Shown piece by piece: positions 1 through 13,029 of a stretch of DNA of 64,000 nt. Source of the stretch: Tetradesmus obliquus (Eukaryota > Chlorophyta > Chlorophyceae > Sphaeropleales > Scenedesmaceae); contig CP126193.1 in assembly GCA_030272155.1 (NCBI GenBank), positions 6,820,001-6,884,000 on the forward strand, in the 5' to 3' direction. Each line of letters opens with the position of its first letter. Position 1 is the stretch's first letter. Both the position numbers and the translations under genes were made by a program. The notes below the pieces were generated by a model that saw only the letters and a program-made list of their open reading frames with translations, was not told where the DNA came from and ran no database searches.

Positions 1-3000
1 GCAGGCTCCTGCACCTGGCTTGGTGCCGGCCTTGCCTGTGGGGCACTTCCTGTTTTGGGTTTGATGGGAGTGTGAGTGGGTGCGGCGGGGTGGCGGGCGG
101 GGAGTGAATTAGTGCTGTAGGTAGACTGTAGGATGTAGAGGAAGCAAGTGATCTGATGTTTAACTCAAGCTAAAAAAGTTTCAGTTGTGCAGCTGCGCAA
201 GCAGAATTTGACAAAGCACGCAGTAGAACACACATCGCGCAAGGCTACCACATGACCAAGCTGCTGTTGCTTTTCCTGCTGGGTTGCATGCTGTAATCAA
301 GCCGCAAGCACTCGATGAAACTTGGCTGGGCCAACAGCTGCTCAGCACCCCGCACCTGCAGGCCGACAGCGACACAGCTCCATCTGTCGGGTTGAAGGTG
401 CCCACCGGGCACACCTTGCACTTGGCTGCTGCCCTGGTGTCCTGATAGGTGCCCTTGCCGCACTGCATGCAGGCCTTGGCACCATATCTGCTCTGGTACA
501 TGCCACGAGGGCACTCTGTGCATGTGGCTGACTTGGCGGCGGCTGAGTAGCTGCCTGGCAGGCACACGTTGCACTGCGAGGCGGCTGCGCGTCATAACAC
601 GTTGTCATAACGCACCATGACGCAGCACCGTGACAGTGCGGAGTGGGAGGCAGATGGCGGCAAGTCAGTGTTTGTTGAAGAGCAGATGTGTGCGCTGGCT
701 GGCTGTGTCAGTGCCTGCATAACAAGCTAGCATGTCAGAGTGCAGATCACATCAGCAGATGCAGCAGGGTTTCTGACAAGCAGCACGGCCAAGTCCTGAC
801 AGACATCATCACGAAGTGCCGCTCCTGCTGCTGTGAACAACCCTTGCTGTGCAACCCTGTTGTATCACCCATTGCTCACCTTCTCCGGATGATGTGCCAG
901 CAGGGCACTCCTGGCAAGAGTCTGACAGCGCAGCATCCCTGAACTTGCCCGCCGGGCACGCATTGCACATGTTGCTGCCGGCAACCGAGACCTCATAACC
1001 ATCTCCGCAGCTGAGGCAGCTTGTAGCACCCGGCGCTGACGCAAACGTGTTGGGAGGACACACCGTGCAGTCAAACTGCCCGTCCATGTCTTGGTATGTC
1101 CCCACGGGACACTCCATGCATCCCAGGGACGATTTAGCGCCGATGATTGCGCCGTACGTGCCAGCAGGGCAGTTTTGGGAGGCTTGAGAAGTTGACTCGT
1201 CACAGAACACGCCAGGGCCGCAGGGTACGCAGTAATCGCTCAGCAGCACGGAAGGATCCTCTCCTGGAGTTGACACGCCGTCGCCGTTCATCATCTGCTT
1301 GATGCTGCCGGCGGGGCAGGGGTCGGCAGCCACACCGCGCACGCCGGCGTTCTGGCCCAATCCGTTGTCGCCTCCGCCCAGGTAGCCCCAGCCAGTGAAG
1401 GTCAGCTGCAGCAGCACAGCACAGCAGCACATGGGATGGATGACAGACGTTAGGCGATAGCTGAGTGACAAGACATGCAGCATATCAGCAGCACATGCGG
1501 CCATTGTGTCCACCACCCAGATAGACCCAGCCTGTGAAGGCGAGCTGCAGCCACAGCATATGGCGCCACACCGGATACATAACACAATCTGGACAATGGA
1601 TGATGGCTGCTAATTAAAGCTAAGTACAACATACGCTTCACATTGCGCCCTGCTGCTTACCCCTAGTAGCGTTGTGGTGGGCAGCGCCCTGTCTTGCGGC
1701 ACCTGCGTCCTCCTGCTGGCCGCAAAGATGGTCGTGCTGAACCCTGCCGGCCCCAGCGTGCCATACATGCCTACATTGCTCTTGCGCTCACCCTTGGACG
1801 ACAAGCCAGCCAGGATGTTGGGCGCTGCACAGCAAAGATAGGAATAGTTTAGTGCATCCCGCAGCAGCAGCAGTAGCAGTGGATGTGGCGATTCAGCAAG
1901 GTGGTTGCCAGAATGGTGATGGCGCTGTAACGCACCTGACCAAGGATTCACAATGCTTGCTGGTGGACTTCACCCCAAGGTGCACCTATGCATGTACACC
2001 AATGCTTGTACAGAGCAACAATGTTTGAAGCTTTGGTGGTTACACACGTGGCAAGCAATGGCATATAGTGGTTCTCTGCAGTCACTGGAAGCCGCTGCTG
2101 CTGCTGCCTGTAGCCCTCCCACTGCTGCTGCCGGCTGCTGCTGCTTCTACAGCTGCTGCTGCTGCTGCCGGTCTATCCCTGCTGCTGCTACTCCTTATAC
2201 CTCATCACCGCCCACCTGTGTAGAAGCCTGAGATGCTGTTCAGCGCCGCATTTGCGCTGCAGATGTTGCCGTTGATGCCCAAGTCTCCCATGACATACGC
2301 ATCCACCCGGCACTCAGCCGACACGTTGAACCCAATCAGCGTCTCCGCACTGGTGATCGTGCAGCTGTTGAACATTGGCGCATACTTCATCGCCACGTCG
2401 ACATTTGTGGGGTCTGTGAACGGCCGCACAATGCTGTAACCTCCTTCAGGGCTGTAGCCCGATGGCAGCCGCGCGCTGTTGCAGGTGAACAGGTTTTCGT
2501 TCGGGCTGAACCCTTCGCTGCAGTACGCACGGCCGTAGAAGCATGCCATGCAGCGCTGCGCGCCCTCAAACCCTGCATAGCCGTACTGGCAGGGCCAACA
2601 CGCCTTCTGACCCATCTGATCCTGGTACTGCCCAGTAGCACAAGCCTCACATAGTGTGGCGCCAGTCGTCGCATAGCTGCCGCGCAGGCAGGCAATGCAC
2701 ACGTCCGTCCCGGCATCGCCCGCTGCATTCACCGCGCCGAGCTTATACAGAAACCCGCCCGCGCCGCACGTGACGTACGTGTTTGGCGCGTCCACGGTGT
2801 ACGCGTACGACACCGCCATGTTCGCAAAGCCTCCGGAATTCTTGCGCACTTTCACGTAGCCGCCGGCTGGCGCGATCGCGCAGACAAAATAACCCGGCCG
2901 GCCGGGGATCTCGCGTGGCACGCGGCCTACCAGTGTTGCTGACTCAGCGTCAACGATGCCGTCCTGGGGGTTGCTGTCAAAGTCTGGCGCTGGGTTGATG

Positions 3001-5066
3001 TCCAGCAGCGGGCAGAAGTTGTTGGTGCTGCCTGCGAAGGCCTGGAAGTCTGGCATGGTGGGGCCGCCTTCTTTTTTGATGGCCTGCGGTTACAGGGTTC
3101 AAGAGATTTCAAATGGGATGATGGGTGCTGGTACTGTGAAAGGTGCGATGCGTGCCCCATGTACACAGCATGAAATGGGACAAGGATACTAGGCAAGCCA
3201 GTTCGCTGGTCAGGCTGAAACATTGATTTAATTTCCCCACGTTGCCCTGCAGGTGCTGCGGTGGCTGCTGGCAGGCACTGTCACTGCTGATGCTGATGAG
3301 TACTGTTGATGTGACCAGCAGTCGCTGATATATGGCCTCCGCTGCTGCTCGCATGCTAGAAACATCAGCGCTGTGTGCTGCTGCTGCTGGTGCTGGCTCA
3401 GCTGCTGACCCCACAGCTGCTGCCACGTTCACACTGTCTACTGCTGATGCCTAGCCTATCAATGAATGAATGAATGAGGTTACGCGTGGTGTGTTCACAC
3501 TTGACACCCGCGTAAGTTAGGGAAGGGGACGTGTGTGGCGATGAGGATACCTCATGCGCCTTCACGCCTCCTACCATTAGCCTATCAGTTGTATCAGTTG
3601 CATTTGCTGTGCATCCGCCTGCAAGCATTTGGTGTGCTGTGCTGTGCTGTGCTGTGCTGTGCTGCGAGGTGCTGGCTCTCTCACCGTGTATGACAGCTCA
3701 TTGGCTGTGGTGCCCTGAGTCTTCCAGCCAATGGTGAGCCCAAACTGAGTGAACAGCACGGCTGTGAGCACTGTGGAGTCCACATTCAGTGTCTTTGAGA
3801 TCAAGTTGGCAACGTCTGCAGACAGGTAAACCAAGGAAGCGACACAGCAGGACATAAACGGGTGACACATGCGCCTGATCAATTCAACCCATGTAATGAT
3901 TGCTCATGCCAGCATCAGCGCGGCTGATGCACAAAATGAGCTTGAACAGCTTGACGAGCACGTTTGGGTCGAAAAGTATGACAAGGCGTAGACACGTCAC
4001 AAAATATATGTAAAACGCTGATAATGCATGTGGGCGCTTGCCGCTTTCCTGTGCTTGTGTGGAGTGCCATGCGTATGTGCTGGTAAAGTGCATACAGGCC
4101 AAGAACAGGCCATGGTCGGAATCGTGTTCAAAGAAGTTCAGATGCCTAAGCTGATGACGTGTGCTGCCAATGCTGCTGACATGCTCGAGCAAGACTGAAA
4201 GCGGCAGACATCAGAGCAGGCTTGGCATGTGCCGGCAATGCATAAGTGGAACTACTGGTATGACTGCGCTGCATGCTATTGCTGCAAAAACTGCTGCTGC
4301 TGGCAATGTGTGTCAGGGTCATCTAGTGCTGCTGCTGCTGCTGCTGCCGCCTGGCCCGTGCGGCACTGCTGCTGCTGCTGCTGCTGCTGCTGCCGTCGCC
4401 GCACAGCTGCAACGGAAAGAGCCGCTGCCACTTGATGCCTGCCGCTGCCCCCTGCAATCAACCCACCTGATGCTAGAAGCCTGTTGCCCTTGACATACCC
4501 GGTGTACTGCGATGGGCAGCGCACTGGGTCCAGGTAATAGTACCCCAGCTTGTTTGTCACTGCATCATTGATTGCTGCAATGCTGTCTGTGGCCCGGGGG
4601 ATCACTGGCTTCCCAGGCTCCGGTTCACCCACTTGTATGAGTGATATGAACGCATTGTTCGCAAACTTGGGCTTGATTGTGAGTCTACAAGCTGGTGTGA
4701 GGTCCAGGGTAAACTGGGGCAAGCAGACACCAATCTCGTGGTTTCTGCTGTTGCCATCTGCGTTGCTGAGCCCCGTGAGCACAAACTCGGCGCTAACTGC
4801 AGTTTGCAACAAGAATCGTGCGTCAGGCGTGCTACGGTCTGCTGCGGAAACGCGTACAGCCTGCAGCATAAGGCAATACGGCCTGCGAACTCCGACGACA
4901 GCCGCTAGCATCGCTCAAAACATGCTATATAGCTTATTGGTATATAGTTCAAGCTGTGTTACAAGTAATTACCTGGAAGACAGTTCCCGTCTGCCTCTGC
5001 TACCCGGCAAGCTACCAACAGGAGGCCCAGCGCTGCCAGCAAAGCTGGCCAGCTGCTAAGCCTCAT
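1..5066 (-). CDS. Secreted cysteine-rich GCC2/GCC3 (ephrin-receptor-like) repeat protein, partial
   Basis: Exons read on the minus strand: 5066-4973, about 4904-4467, 3815-3685, 3083-2216, 1824-1661, 1405-880, 584-356, and 49 to beyond the left edge. All junction phases agree, giving about 830 residues before the edge. The first ATG opens a classic signal peptide (MRLSSWPALLAALGLLLVAC), so the product should be secreted or on the surface. Exons 6-8 carry tandem cysteine modules of the GCC2/GCC3 type, recognisable by repeats such as CPAGTYG, CPVGTYQD, CPPNTFAS, CPAGKFRD and CPVGTFNP. The middle region (exon 4) has further CxxC modules. Families with these repeats serve in cell-surface and extracellular-matrix proteins, but no substrate or partner can be named. 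The acceptor of exon 2 is the least certain junction; 4904 was chosen because it alone keeps phase. The intron before exon 6 contains a partial extra copy of that exon's start. Confidence 0.8.
1500..1550 (-). repeat. Intronic partial copy of exon 6 acceptor edge
   Basis: Read on the minus strand, 1550-1500 repeats the CTGCAG acceptor and first ~45 exon bases found at 1410-1365. The copy would encode LAFTGWVYLGGGHNG against LTFTGWGYLGGGDNG in the real exon. It lies wholly inside the preceding intron, 139 bp upstream of the real acceptor. Confidence 0.75.
3631..3663. repeat. (GTGCT)n pentanucleotide microsatellite
   Basis: About six tandem GTGCT/GCTGT units, inside the intron between exons 3 and 4 of the cysteine-rich repeat gene. 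Confidence 0.85.
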
Positions 5067-5730
5067 GAGGCTCGATATTCTATGCTATGAAGCTTCCAGT
5101 GCTGCGATGGTGTTATGGAGCTGCTGAATTAGTTGAGGGAAATGGGATGCTGGCCACTGTAGCCAGATGGGCGCGAGCCGGGCAAGCTATCAGTAGAAAA
5201 GAGACCGTACAGTGTTAATAGAGTGATATAGTCACAAAGTATTGACAGACGGTAGCTACACTAGCAGTAGCTATGTGTCAGGTTGCAACCGAAACATTGA
5301 AGAATGGATCGCATCGGCATCTTGCCATTTCAATGAGTGTTTTAGAGTATTATGCAAGCTCTGTGAGTTTCGATCGGTTCACACTCGCCGTAATCGAGCA
5401 TGGTCACCTTCCCCGGTCAAAACTGCGTTTTTGCACACCAGCTGCGCAGGAGCAATTAGCTCAGCTGTTAAGCCAAAAAAGTATCTGAGTACGTCATGAG
5501 AGATCAAGTAAGCCATAATTCCGTGGGGAGCGTGTCACACCACAGCAGTCCCCCCCCCCCCCCCCACACACACACACACACTCCTACTCCTGCACAAGCT
5601 ACAGCACGACAACCAGCAGCAGCCTGCAATCTGCCACTTGCGCCAATCCACGCAAGCACACACGAGCAATATATCAAGAAGCTTCTAGTGGCTGGCATGA
5701 GCCGTTACTCCTTGCAGCGGCTCACCGCTG
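5067..5730. other. Intergenic spacer, with a C-run and (CA)n
   Basis: The spacer separates the 5' end of the cysteine-rich repeat gene from the 3' end of the YdcF-like gene, both on the minus strand. It should hold the promoter of the former. A run of about 15 C followed by a (CA)n microsatellite lies near 5550-5582. No coding exon was recognised. Confidence 0.6.
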
Positions 5731-7854
5731 TCATGCCCGCAGCAGCTGAGGGTACCTTCCAGCAAGCCAAGCCCAGGCCGCCTCCACCTCCTGTGGTATA
5801 TCCACAGCGTCAATGAACCCTGAACCCCGCGGTCCATAGCCGCCAGGTGCATCTCTGAGCCTGGGGATCTCACCCAACAGCAGACTCAGAAAGCGCTCCA
5901 CACCCCACAACCCTTGGGCATCACTCAAGCTAGCAGCATCTAAACCTGGCTGGCCCTGTACTGCTGCTGCTACTGCTGTGGCCGCTAGGGCAGCGCCAAC
6001 ACCGCTGCCGCTGCTGCCGGCTTCAGCTGCGTGGGCAGCTGCTGCTGGCCGTTGCGTTGCTGCCCACTGCTGCAGCTGCTGCAGCGGCACGGGCGGCTCC
6101 ATGCTAACTGACTCCGGCACAAACGCTAGCTCTGACGAGTCTGCACTCACACACAGCCGCGGCCGCAGCGGGCTGTAGCTCATGACCTCGCAGGGCTCCA
6201 CGCCACGAGACCACCACTTTGTGAAGCTGGCATGCGTCCGCAGCTGCATTGTGGGATCCTGGGCAGCCACAATGACGGCAGCAGCGCACAGAGCAGCGTG
6301 TGTTACCAACAGCGTGTCGAGACTGTTCTCTTGAGAACTTCACATCAAAGCCACTGTAGATGCACATGACTTTGGATTTCATGTTGCTGTAGGACGTGCT
6401 TGCTGGTGCTCAGGTACTGCCGGTAGTGCGGCGTTTCAATGACGGCCTTGGCCACTCAACACTGCACACGTCGCACTGCCAGTTCTGTTGTCAGCAGCTG
6501 CCGCCAGTGCAGCAGCTGCCTACAGCCAGCAGTCACATACTGCACCAGCAAGGTAGCCGTATGGCTACTGTGCTGCTCACCAGACATATCAACCGCCGCT
6601 CAGCAGTAGGTCAAATGAACCTCAACATCATCATGTTACCCAGTCAAACTAACCTGAATGACCAGCACCCGTTTGACTGCCAAACCCAGCTTGTCAACCA
6701 GCTGCTTGGAGCAAGAGGCGTTGCCACCGCAGTGGCGCGAGTCCAGCTCCAGAGGCAGCTGCTGCTGTGGCTGCACACCCAGTGCAAGGAATAGGTCATG
6801 CAGCACTTCCGCCTCGTGCCTTGGTGCGGAAATGGAAGCAGGGAAGCACGGCACAGCATAGGACATCATATGTAGTATCGCAAATGCTTGGAGACATGGT
6901 TGGAGACGGCATGATGTAACGGGCTGGTGGTTGCATACAAGCAGGCAGGAGCAGCATTGAAGGGAGCAGAGCAGGCATGCTCAATACAAGTGCCACGCCT
7001 GTGAAATAACAACAAACAGAACATGTTTACCGCACTGCTTGTCCCACACACACACACACCTGCCCTCCGTGGTGTCAATCGAGTGCCACAATGGATGGCG
7101 TGACATGCTGTTGTACAAGTGGGCAGTGGAGTGGCCGTATCCACCGCTGATCAGCAAGCGTGGGATGCTGCCGCTCTGCAGTGCCCTCACAGCGACATAC
7201 CTGCCTGGAGCAGCAGCCAATCACACAGCCGTGGTGATGCTCACATAAGCAGCATGTGCCTTGGCAGCAGCATGGAGATGGAAACTAGATGGGCGCAGGC
7301 AGGGCATCATATACTTGGCGACCGCAACATGCAAATGTGTGTGAGCTTTGACATGGAGACTTGCGCTTGAATCATTTTAGAGGGAGCACTGAGAGCCGAC
7401 AGTTGCTTGGGAGGCGCTTTACTGCAGCGCATTGGAGGTGTTACAGGTGTGCTGCTGGCACGCTGGTTGCTGACAACAGCTGTGCACCTATTGGGCTGGC
7501 CGTTGGTTGACAGTAAGATTAGTGCCAGATATAACATAGGGTAGGGAATTCCCTACCCTTTGGAGGGTGCAAGCTGTAGAACTTGGCAAGCAGGCATGAC
7601 GTTGTTGCCATATGCGGGCCTTGCGGTGATCACAGAGAAACAGCCAGGGTGGCGATTGGGGGAGACACAACTCACGCTGTTGCCAAGACCGAGCTGCCAC
7701 ACACCACGCAGAGGTCTGCTTGCACTGCTGATACGTCGTGAATGTCTCTTCTGGCCAGAAAGGTGCTGAGCAGGTTGGCAGCCTCTGCATCTTTCCGCAG
7801 CAGCTCCCTGCACTGCTGCTGCCCAGGCTCGGCTGCTGTCACATTGGCTGCCAT
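5731..7854 (-). CDS. YdcF/SanA-like DUF218 domain protein
   Basis: Exons on the minus strand: 7854-7676, 7200-7060, 6819-6654, 6258-5731 (TGA). The 1014-nt sum gives 337 residues with matching phases. The order of DUF218 motifs is visible: a hydrophobic strand [10 protein letters not shown] near residues 48-57, [12 protein letters not shown] near 74-85, [27 protein letters not shown], and [13 protein letters not shown] across the exon 3/4 junction. This matches the Rossmann-like YdcF/SanA family, which includes poorly characterised bacterial envelope proteins and eukaryotic relatives. The exact reaction is unknown. An Ala/Gln-rich insertion sits in exon 4 (about residues 205-245). No signal peptide is evident at the chosen ATG, so the location is probably cytosolic. 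The gene is divergent from the 5-phosphatase gene, with 441 bp between start codons. Confidence 0.8.
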
Positions 7855-8295
7855 ATGGTGGTGCTTTCACAGTATTTGTAGATCTCAACAGTGGTGCTAG
7901 TTGGTCGGGCTGGGTTACTGTTGTGTACCACTGCACTCAATCTTGAACATTGGGCGTGTGTACTGTCTCTGCTCCAACCTCCACCTGGCTGGTGACGATG
8001 CTATACAATGTGATCAGCACGATGAACTTGCGCCTTTGTATAACAGAAACCTGGTTTTTGCGTCCGTAGCTTGTACCACGACGTGCACGTGCAGAACATC
8101 CGTGTTTCCCACTAGGGTGCCATTTTGAACTGCCCAGTCGTCCTGTGATCGACATTATACTTATTTGTTTGTTGACTGACATTTGCTCGCTTCAAGTACT
8201 TGAATAACACACAGCACTGATGCTGGCGTAGCAGTTGCTGTCCTGCTGTTGGAGGACATCTGTGTGCAAGCAAACGTCAGCAAATCGTGATTACA
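7855..8295. promoter_or_regulatory. Shared divergent promoter region
   Basis: These 441 bp separate the start codons of the minus-strand YdcF-like gene and the plus-strand 5-phosphatase gene, so they should hold both promoters and 5' UTRs. No convincing core element was recognised. The call rests on gene orientation only. Confidence 0.4.
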
Positions 8296-11200
8296 ATGAG
8301 CAACCCATTTGCTCAGGTGATTACTTTCCACCGAACCGACGTGTTTGAGCGCCCAAGTACTGCATGCAAAACGGTCACCATCAGGGTCAATGCTGCAACG
8401 CTGCTGCACACTGCTGACCTGACTTTGCATCATCAAGCAAAATCAGCACCACTGGAAGCAGCATGGCTTCTTGTCATAACAGCATTAAGTACGTTCGCAT
8501 GCACCCTCAACTCACGTGCATGGGCAAGCATGGCGCCACAGCAGTGAACTGCCATTGCTGCTGCAGGACGCTTGGGATCTGTTTGGTGAGCTGCCAGCAA
8601 GCAAGCCGCAACGACAGCAGCAGCAACAGCAGCAGCAGAGTGCAAGCACAGGGCTGAAGCCAGCACGTGTTGCACCGCCCCCACCGAGGCCTGCACCTGC
8701 TGCAACAGCTAACCCATTTGGCCAGCTGCCACCTACAAACACCAGCAGCAGCAAGCAGACATCAGCTGCAGATGACGACCCATTTGGTCTGCTGAGTGCA
8801 ACTACTGGAGGCAGCAGCAGCAGTAGCGCCCATGCGCCAGTGCAAGCAACAGCAGCACCGCCCAGCTATGATGACATCTTTGGTGCAGCAGCAGCGCCAG
8901 CTGCCGCTGATGTGGCACCCCCACCACCTCCCAGCTACAACGCTGCGATGGACTTGCCGCCGCCACCAGCATACGAGGTAGCAGCTGTGCTGCCATCCGC
9001 ACCTCCCAGCTATGAAGACGTCATGGGTATGGGAACACAGCAGCACGGCTTAGCTCCTGCAAGAGCAGCGCCGCCAGCGCCAGCTGTGCATGGCCCGCTG
9101 CATGCAGGAATGCCTGCAAGCAGGCAAGCTCCTGCAAGGCCAGCTCCCCTAGCCCCTGGAGCAGCAGCAGCAGCTGGTGCTGTTCCTGCAAGGCCAGCAC
9201 CCCCAGCACCTGGTGCAGCAGCAGCAGCAGCTGGGCCTGTTCCTGCAAGAGCAGCACCGCAAGCCCCCCAGGCGGCACGTGCAGCACCACCAGCGCCATC
9301 TGCAGCAGCAGCTGGAGTTACCAGCCGCAGCACAGCAGATGACGGTTTGGAATGGCTAGCTGGCGTGGGAGCGCCCGCAGCAGCTAGCAAAAATATGCAG
9401 CAGCTGCAGCAGCAGATGACAGCCGTGCACGTGTCGGCTGGCAGCATGAGCAGCAGCACCAGCAGCAGCAGCACGCTGAGCAGCAGCTACTTCAGCACTG
9501 GCAGCATAGGAGCAGCGCCCAGGGGAGGCATTTATAACAGCCAGCAGGTGAGGCTGTTGGCATCGCAGTTGAACTGTTGTCAGCTGCCTCCAGGTGCTAG
9601 CAACCTGCAACACTCTGCATGCCGCCGCACATGCTGCGGACAGAGAATGCATGTGTGGGCCCGTGGCGCTCACCCCAATGCAGCCAGCAGACAACCCTGC
9701 ATACCTGCTTGCATTGCATGCCTCACCGGCTGTTAGCTTGCATCTTATCGCCCTGCCTGACCACTGCAACTTGTGTGCGGTACTTTGACTGTTCATTTTC
9801 ACATCAGGCACAGCAGCGGGAGCTCAGCGCGCAGATCCGGCTGCCGCCGCTGAATCCCAAGACTGCCGCGCCCCTTAAAACCCTGGCGGCTGGCCTGGGC
9901 TGCTTGTTTGCCGGGCCTGTAGGTGACGGAGGGCAGCTGCTGCAGTGGAGCCCAAATGAGTCAGGATCAACGCTGCCGCCAGGTGCGATTAGCAAGGATA
10001 AGCAGGCAGTCAAACATAACGCCTGGCGCAGCAAACTCTGCCTTTGCTGAGGTGCAGCTACCATGTTTGTGGCGTAGACTGGTTCCGCACAAGGATGATG
10101 CATGCCCTGCAGCTCTGCGAGTCAACCTGTGCTGTTCATGTAACACGACCCTGTGCTCACCCACCCACCCTTGTGGCCGATCCTGTGGTTCGCAGGCGCC
10201 CACCCCTGTCCCAGTGGCGACCACGACTCAGCGGCATGCGCAGAGCTCACCCCCCGCAGCATCGAACCAGCCAAGGGCCGTGTCACAGCGCTGCTGCTGG
10301 CGCCTGGCCCTGGGATGCTGTGGGCTGGCTGCAGCGATGGTGTTGTGCACTGCTGGGGCCTGTGCAAGGATGGCACGGGCACTGCTGCGCGCTGGCTGCA
10401 CAGCTGGCAGGCGCATGGCGGCAAGAAGATCAAGGCGCTGGCGCTGTGCCCCACGGGGCGACTCTTCACAGGTGTGCGTCTGTTCACAAACTTGCACAAT
10501 ACGGATGTGCTGTGTGAGAGTGGTCTGTGGTGCGCTGCACTGTCAGCTGGCATACAATTGCCAAGGATGTTGTGCATGGCATCAGCGCTGCAATCTGGTA
10601 TGCAAGCCCCCGATAACCCAACCAGAGCCACAACTCCCAACATCCTGCTGCTTCCACTGCAACAAAAACATATGTACAGGGTCTGCACATACACACGCAC
10701 ATCAGCTGCATGCATGCGCCTGCATGTTGCCACTGTACCAACTTGCGGCTGCGCTGCACCGCATGCTGCCGGCAGGCACCGCCACCGGCGCGCTGCGCAT
10801 GTGGAGCTACGGCAGCCCTGCCTTTGCCGAGCAGGCGGCGCCGCGGCTGCTGCGGCAGCTGTGCAAGCTGGACGCGCGCTCCGGCGTGCAGCTGCCGCCG
10901 CACAGCAAGGTCATCGCGCTGGCAGTGAGTGCCGGCGGGCGCGTGCTGTGGAGCGCCGGCAAGAGCACCATCAGCCTGTGGAGCACACACAGTGAGTCCC
11001 CAGCTGCTGTGTACATGAATGCTGTCGGCGCTCAGCTACCAGCTTCAAGCAAGGCCAGTCAGGCAAACTGGTTCCTGCATCAGCAATCTGCATGTGCCGT
11101 CCAGCAGGGGCTTGCTGCCACTGCTCAAAGCTTGGCAATGCCTGCCTCTCATGCCGGGACAGTTGATGCTACCGAAGGTTGCGTAACACTCATTGGCTAC

Positions 11201-12990
11201 CTCTGTTGTGTGTCCGCCAGACGGCGAGTGTTTAGGTACCATCAGCAGTGACAGCAGCGAGCAGCAGCAACAGCAGCAGTACGCGCAGCAGCAGTATGGC
11301 GGCTATGCTGCCATGGGTGGCATGCAGCAGTCGCCAGCAGACATCAACCCCAGGATAGGGCTGGATGCTGCTCGCCTGGCCGGCCAGTTTGAGCGGCCAA
11401 GTGCAGAGCTGGTGAGAGGGCTGTGTGCGCAATGCAGCAACAGCTTGTCGCTGCTGTCATTAGACCGCTTGGCGGCTGCTGCATGCAGCGTCACAGTAGC
11501 AGCAGCGCAGCATGTGGATACTGTGTGCTTTATGGACGGCATGGGGGGCCTGCTTGCAAGCTTGAATGGCCTTGCTCAGTATGTCTCGTGAGATATGGTG
11601 GCACGAAACGCACATGCCTGCATGCAGTAGCCGGTTGCCAGCTACGTGCAGATGCTCATGCATGCTCATGTAGTCTACGTGTGCATGCTCACGTATTGCA
11701 TGCTCGTGTATTGCATGCTCATGTATGCATGCTTGTGCGCCCTGCGACCCTGCTTGTGTTCCACGCCTGCAGCTGGCAGCAGACGATGAGGCTGTGGATG
11801 CTGAGAAGGACGCTGCAGCCATGCTCATCAACACAGGTGTCAAGGCCATGGGCAAGGTGCGCAACACGCATTGCTATCATCATCAAACCACCGACCAAGC
11901 CACAGCAATATCTGTGTGCGCAACACACAGTAAGAACACAGCCCTCATGTGCTTGGCTGGGCATCAATGTGCGCATCCAGCGTTGATGTTGCACGTGCTC
12001 TCTATGTCATCTGCATACACACGTAAGACAAACACCTTGCGTGTGCACACGTGTGTGGTGCGCAGGCCAGCAAGCTGCTGGGCAAGCTGGGCAAGAACCT
12101 ACAGGAGAAGGCATCCAAGATGCTGGATGAGGGCAGGGCAGGCAGCACAGACCTTCGATATGACGGCAGTGCCACTTCAGCATACAGCAGCAGCAGTGTG
12201 TCCGCTGCCAGCTCCTACGCGCCTGGTGCAGCAGGAGCAGCAGCAGCACCCAAGTCTGCTGATGCCGCCAGCAAGGGTGACATCAAGAAGCTGGCAGCCG
12301 CTGCAGATGGCAGCATCTGGGTGGGCTACAAGCGCGGCGTGCTGGAGAAGTACTCCGAAGCAGGGCAGCTGCTCTGGAGCAGCACCACAGCAACAGCAGC
12401 AGCAGCAGCAGCAGCCGGTGTGTTCCGGCCAGCTGGCATCACTGCGCTCGCTGCAGTGGGCACCAGCGTGTGGGCGGGTGACAACCAGGGGCAGCTGTGG
12501 GTGCTGGATGCACGCAGTGCAGCGCTGCAGCGCAGCTGGAAAGGGCATGTGTTCCCTGTGCGCAGCATTGCTGCCGGCGGCCACCTGGTGTATAGCTTGG
12601 GCAAGGCTGGCAGCATCCGCGCGTGGCCGGCGCTGCCGCCGCCGCCAGCGCTGACGGCCGCATGGCAGCAGGACCTCGTGGAGTGCCTGAAGGAGCAGCA
12701 GTTGACGGTGAGCTGTTTGTTGATGGTTGGACAGTGCTGCGGTGACACATGTGAGAAGAACTGCAGAAGTGAAGGACTACAAAAGTGAAGGTTGCTGCTG
12801 TACTGCTGCTGTGCTGGCAATATCAGGAGGCACTCCAATCCGAGGCTGATGCGGCAGGCATGCAGCCTGAACCCCAGCATCACCGCTGATCAGGCAGTGC
12901 TGGTGCTGCTGCTGGGTTTACCACAGCAACCCGTCACAGGGCCAGAGTACAGTCTTGACAACGTTGAGCTGCTGCTGCTGTGGCTGCTGT

Positions 12991-13029
<39 letters not shown>

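Noticed and set aside
8516-8566. Start of the 5-phosphatase at the GTG of the open frame
   Set aside because: A CTGCAG acceptor at 8566 and an upstream ATG exon (8296-8316) in matching phase explain the start better.
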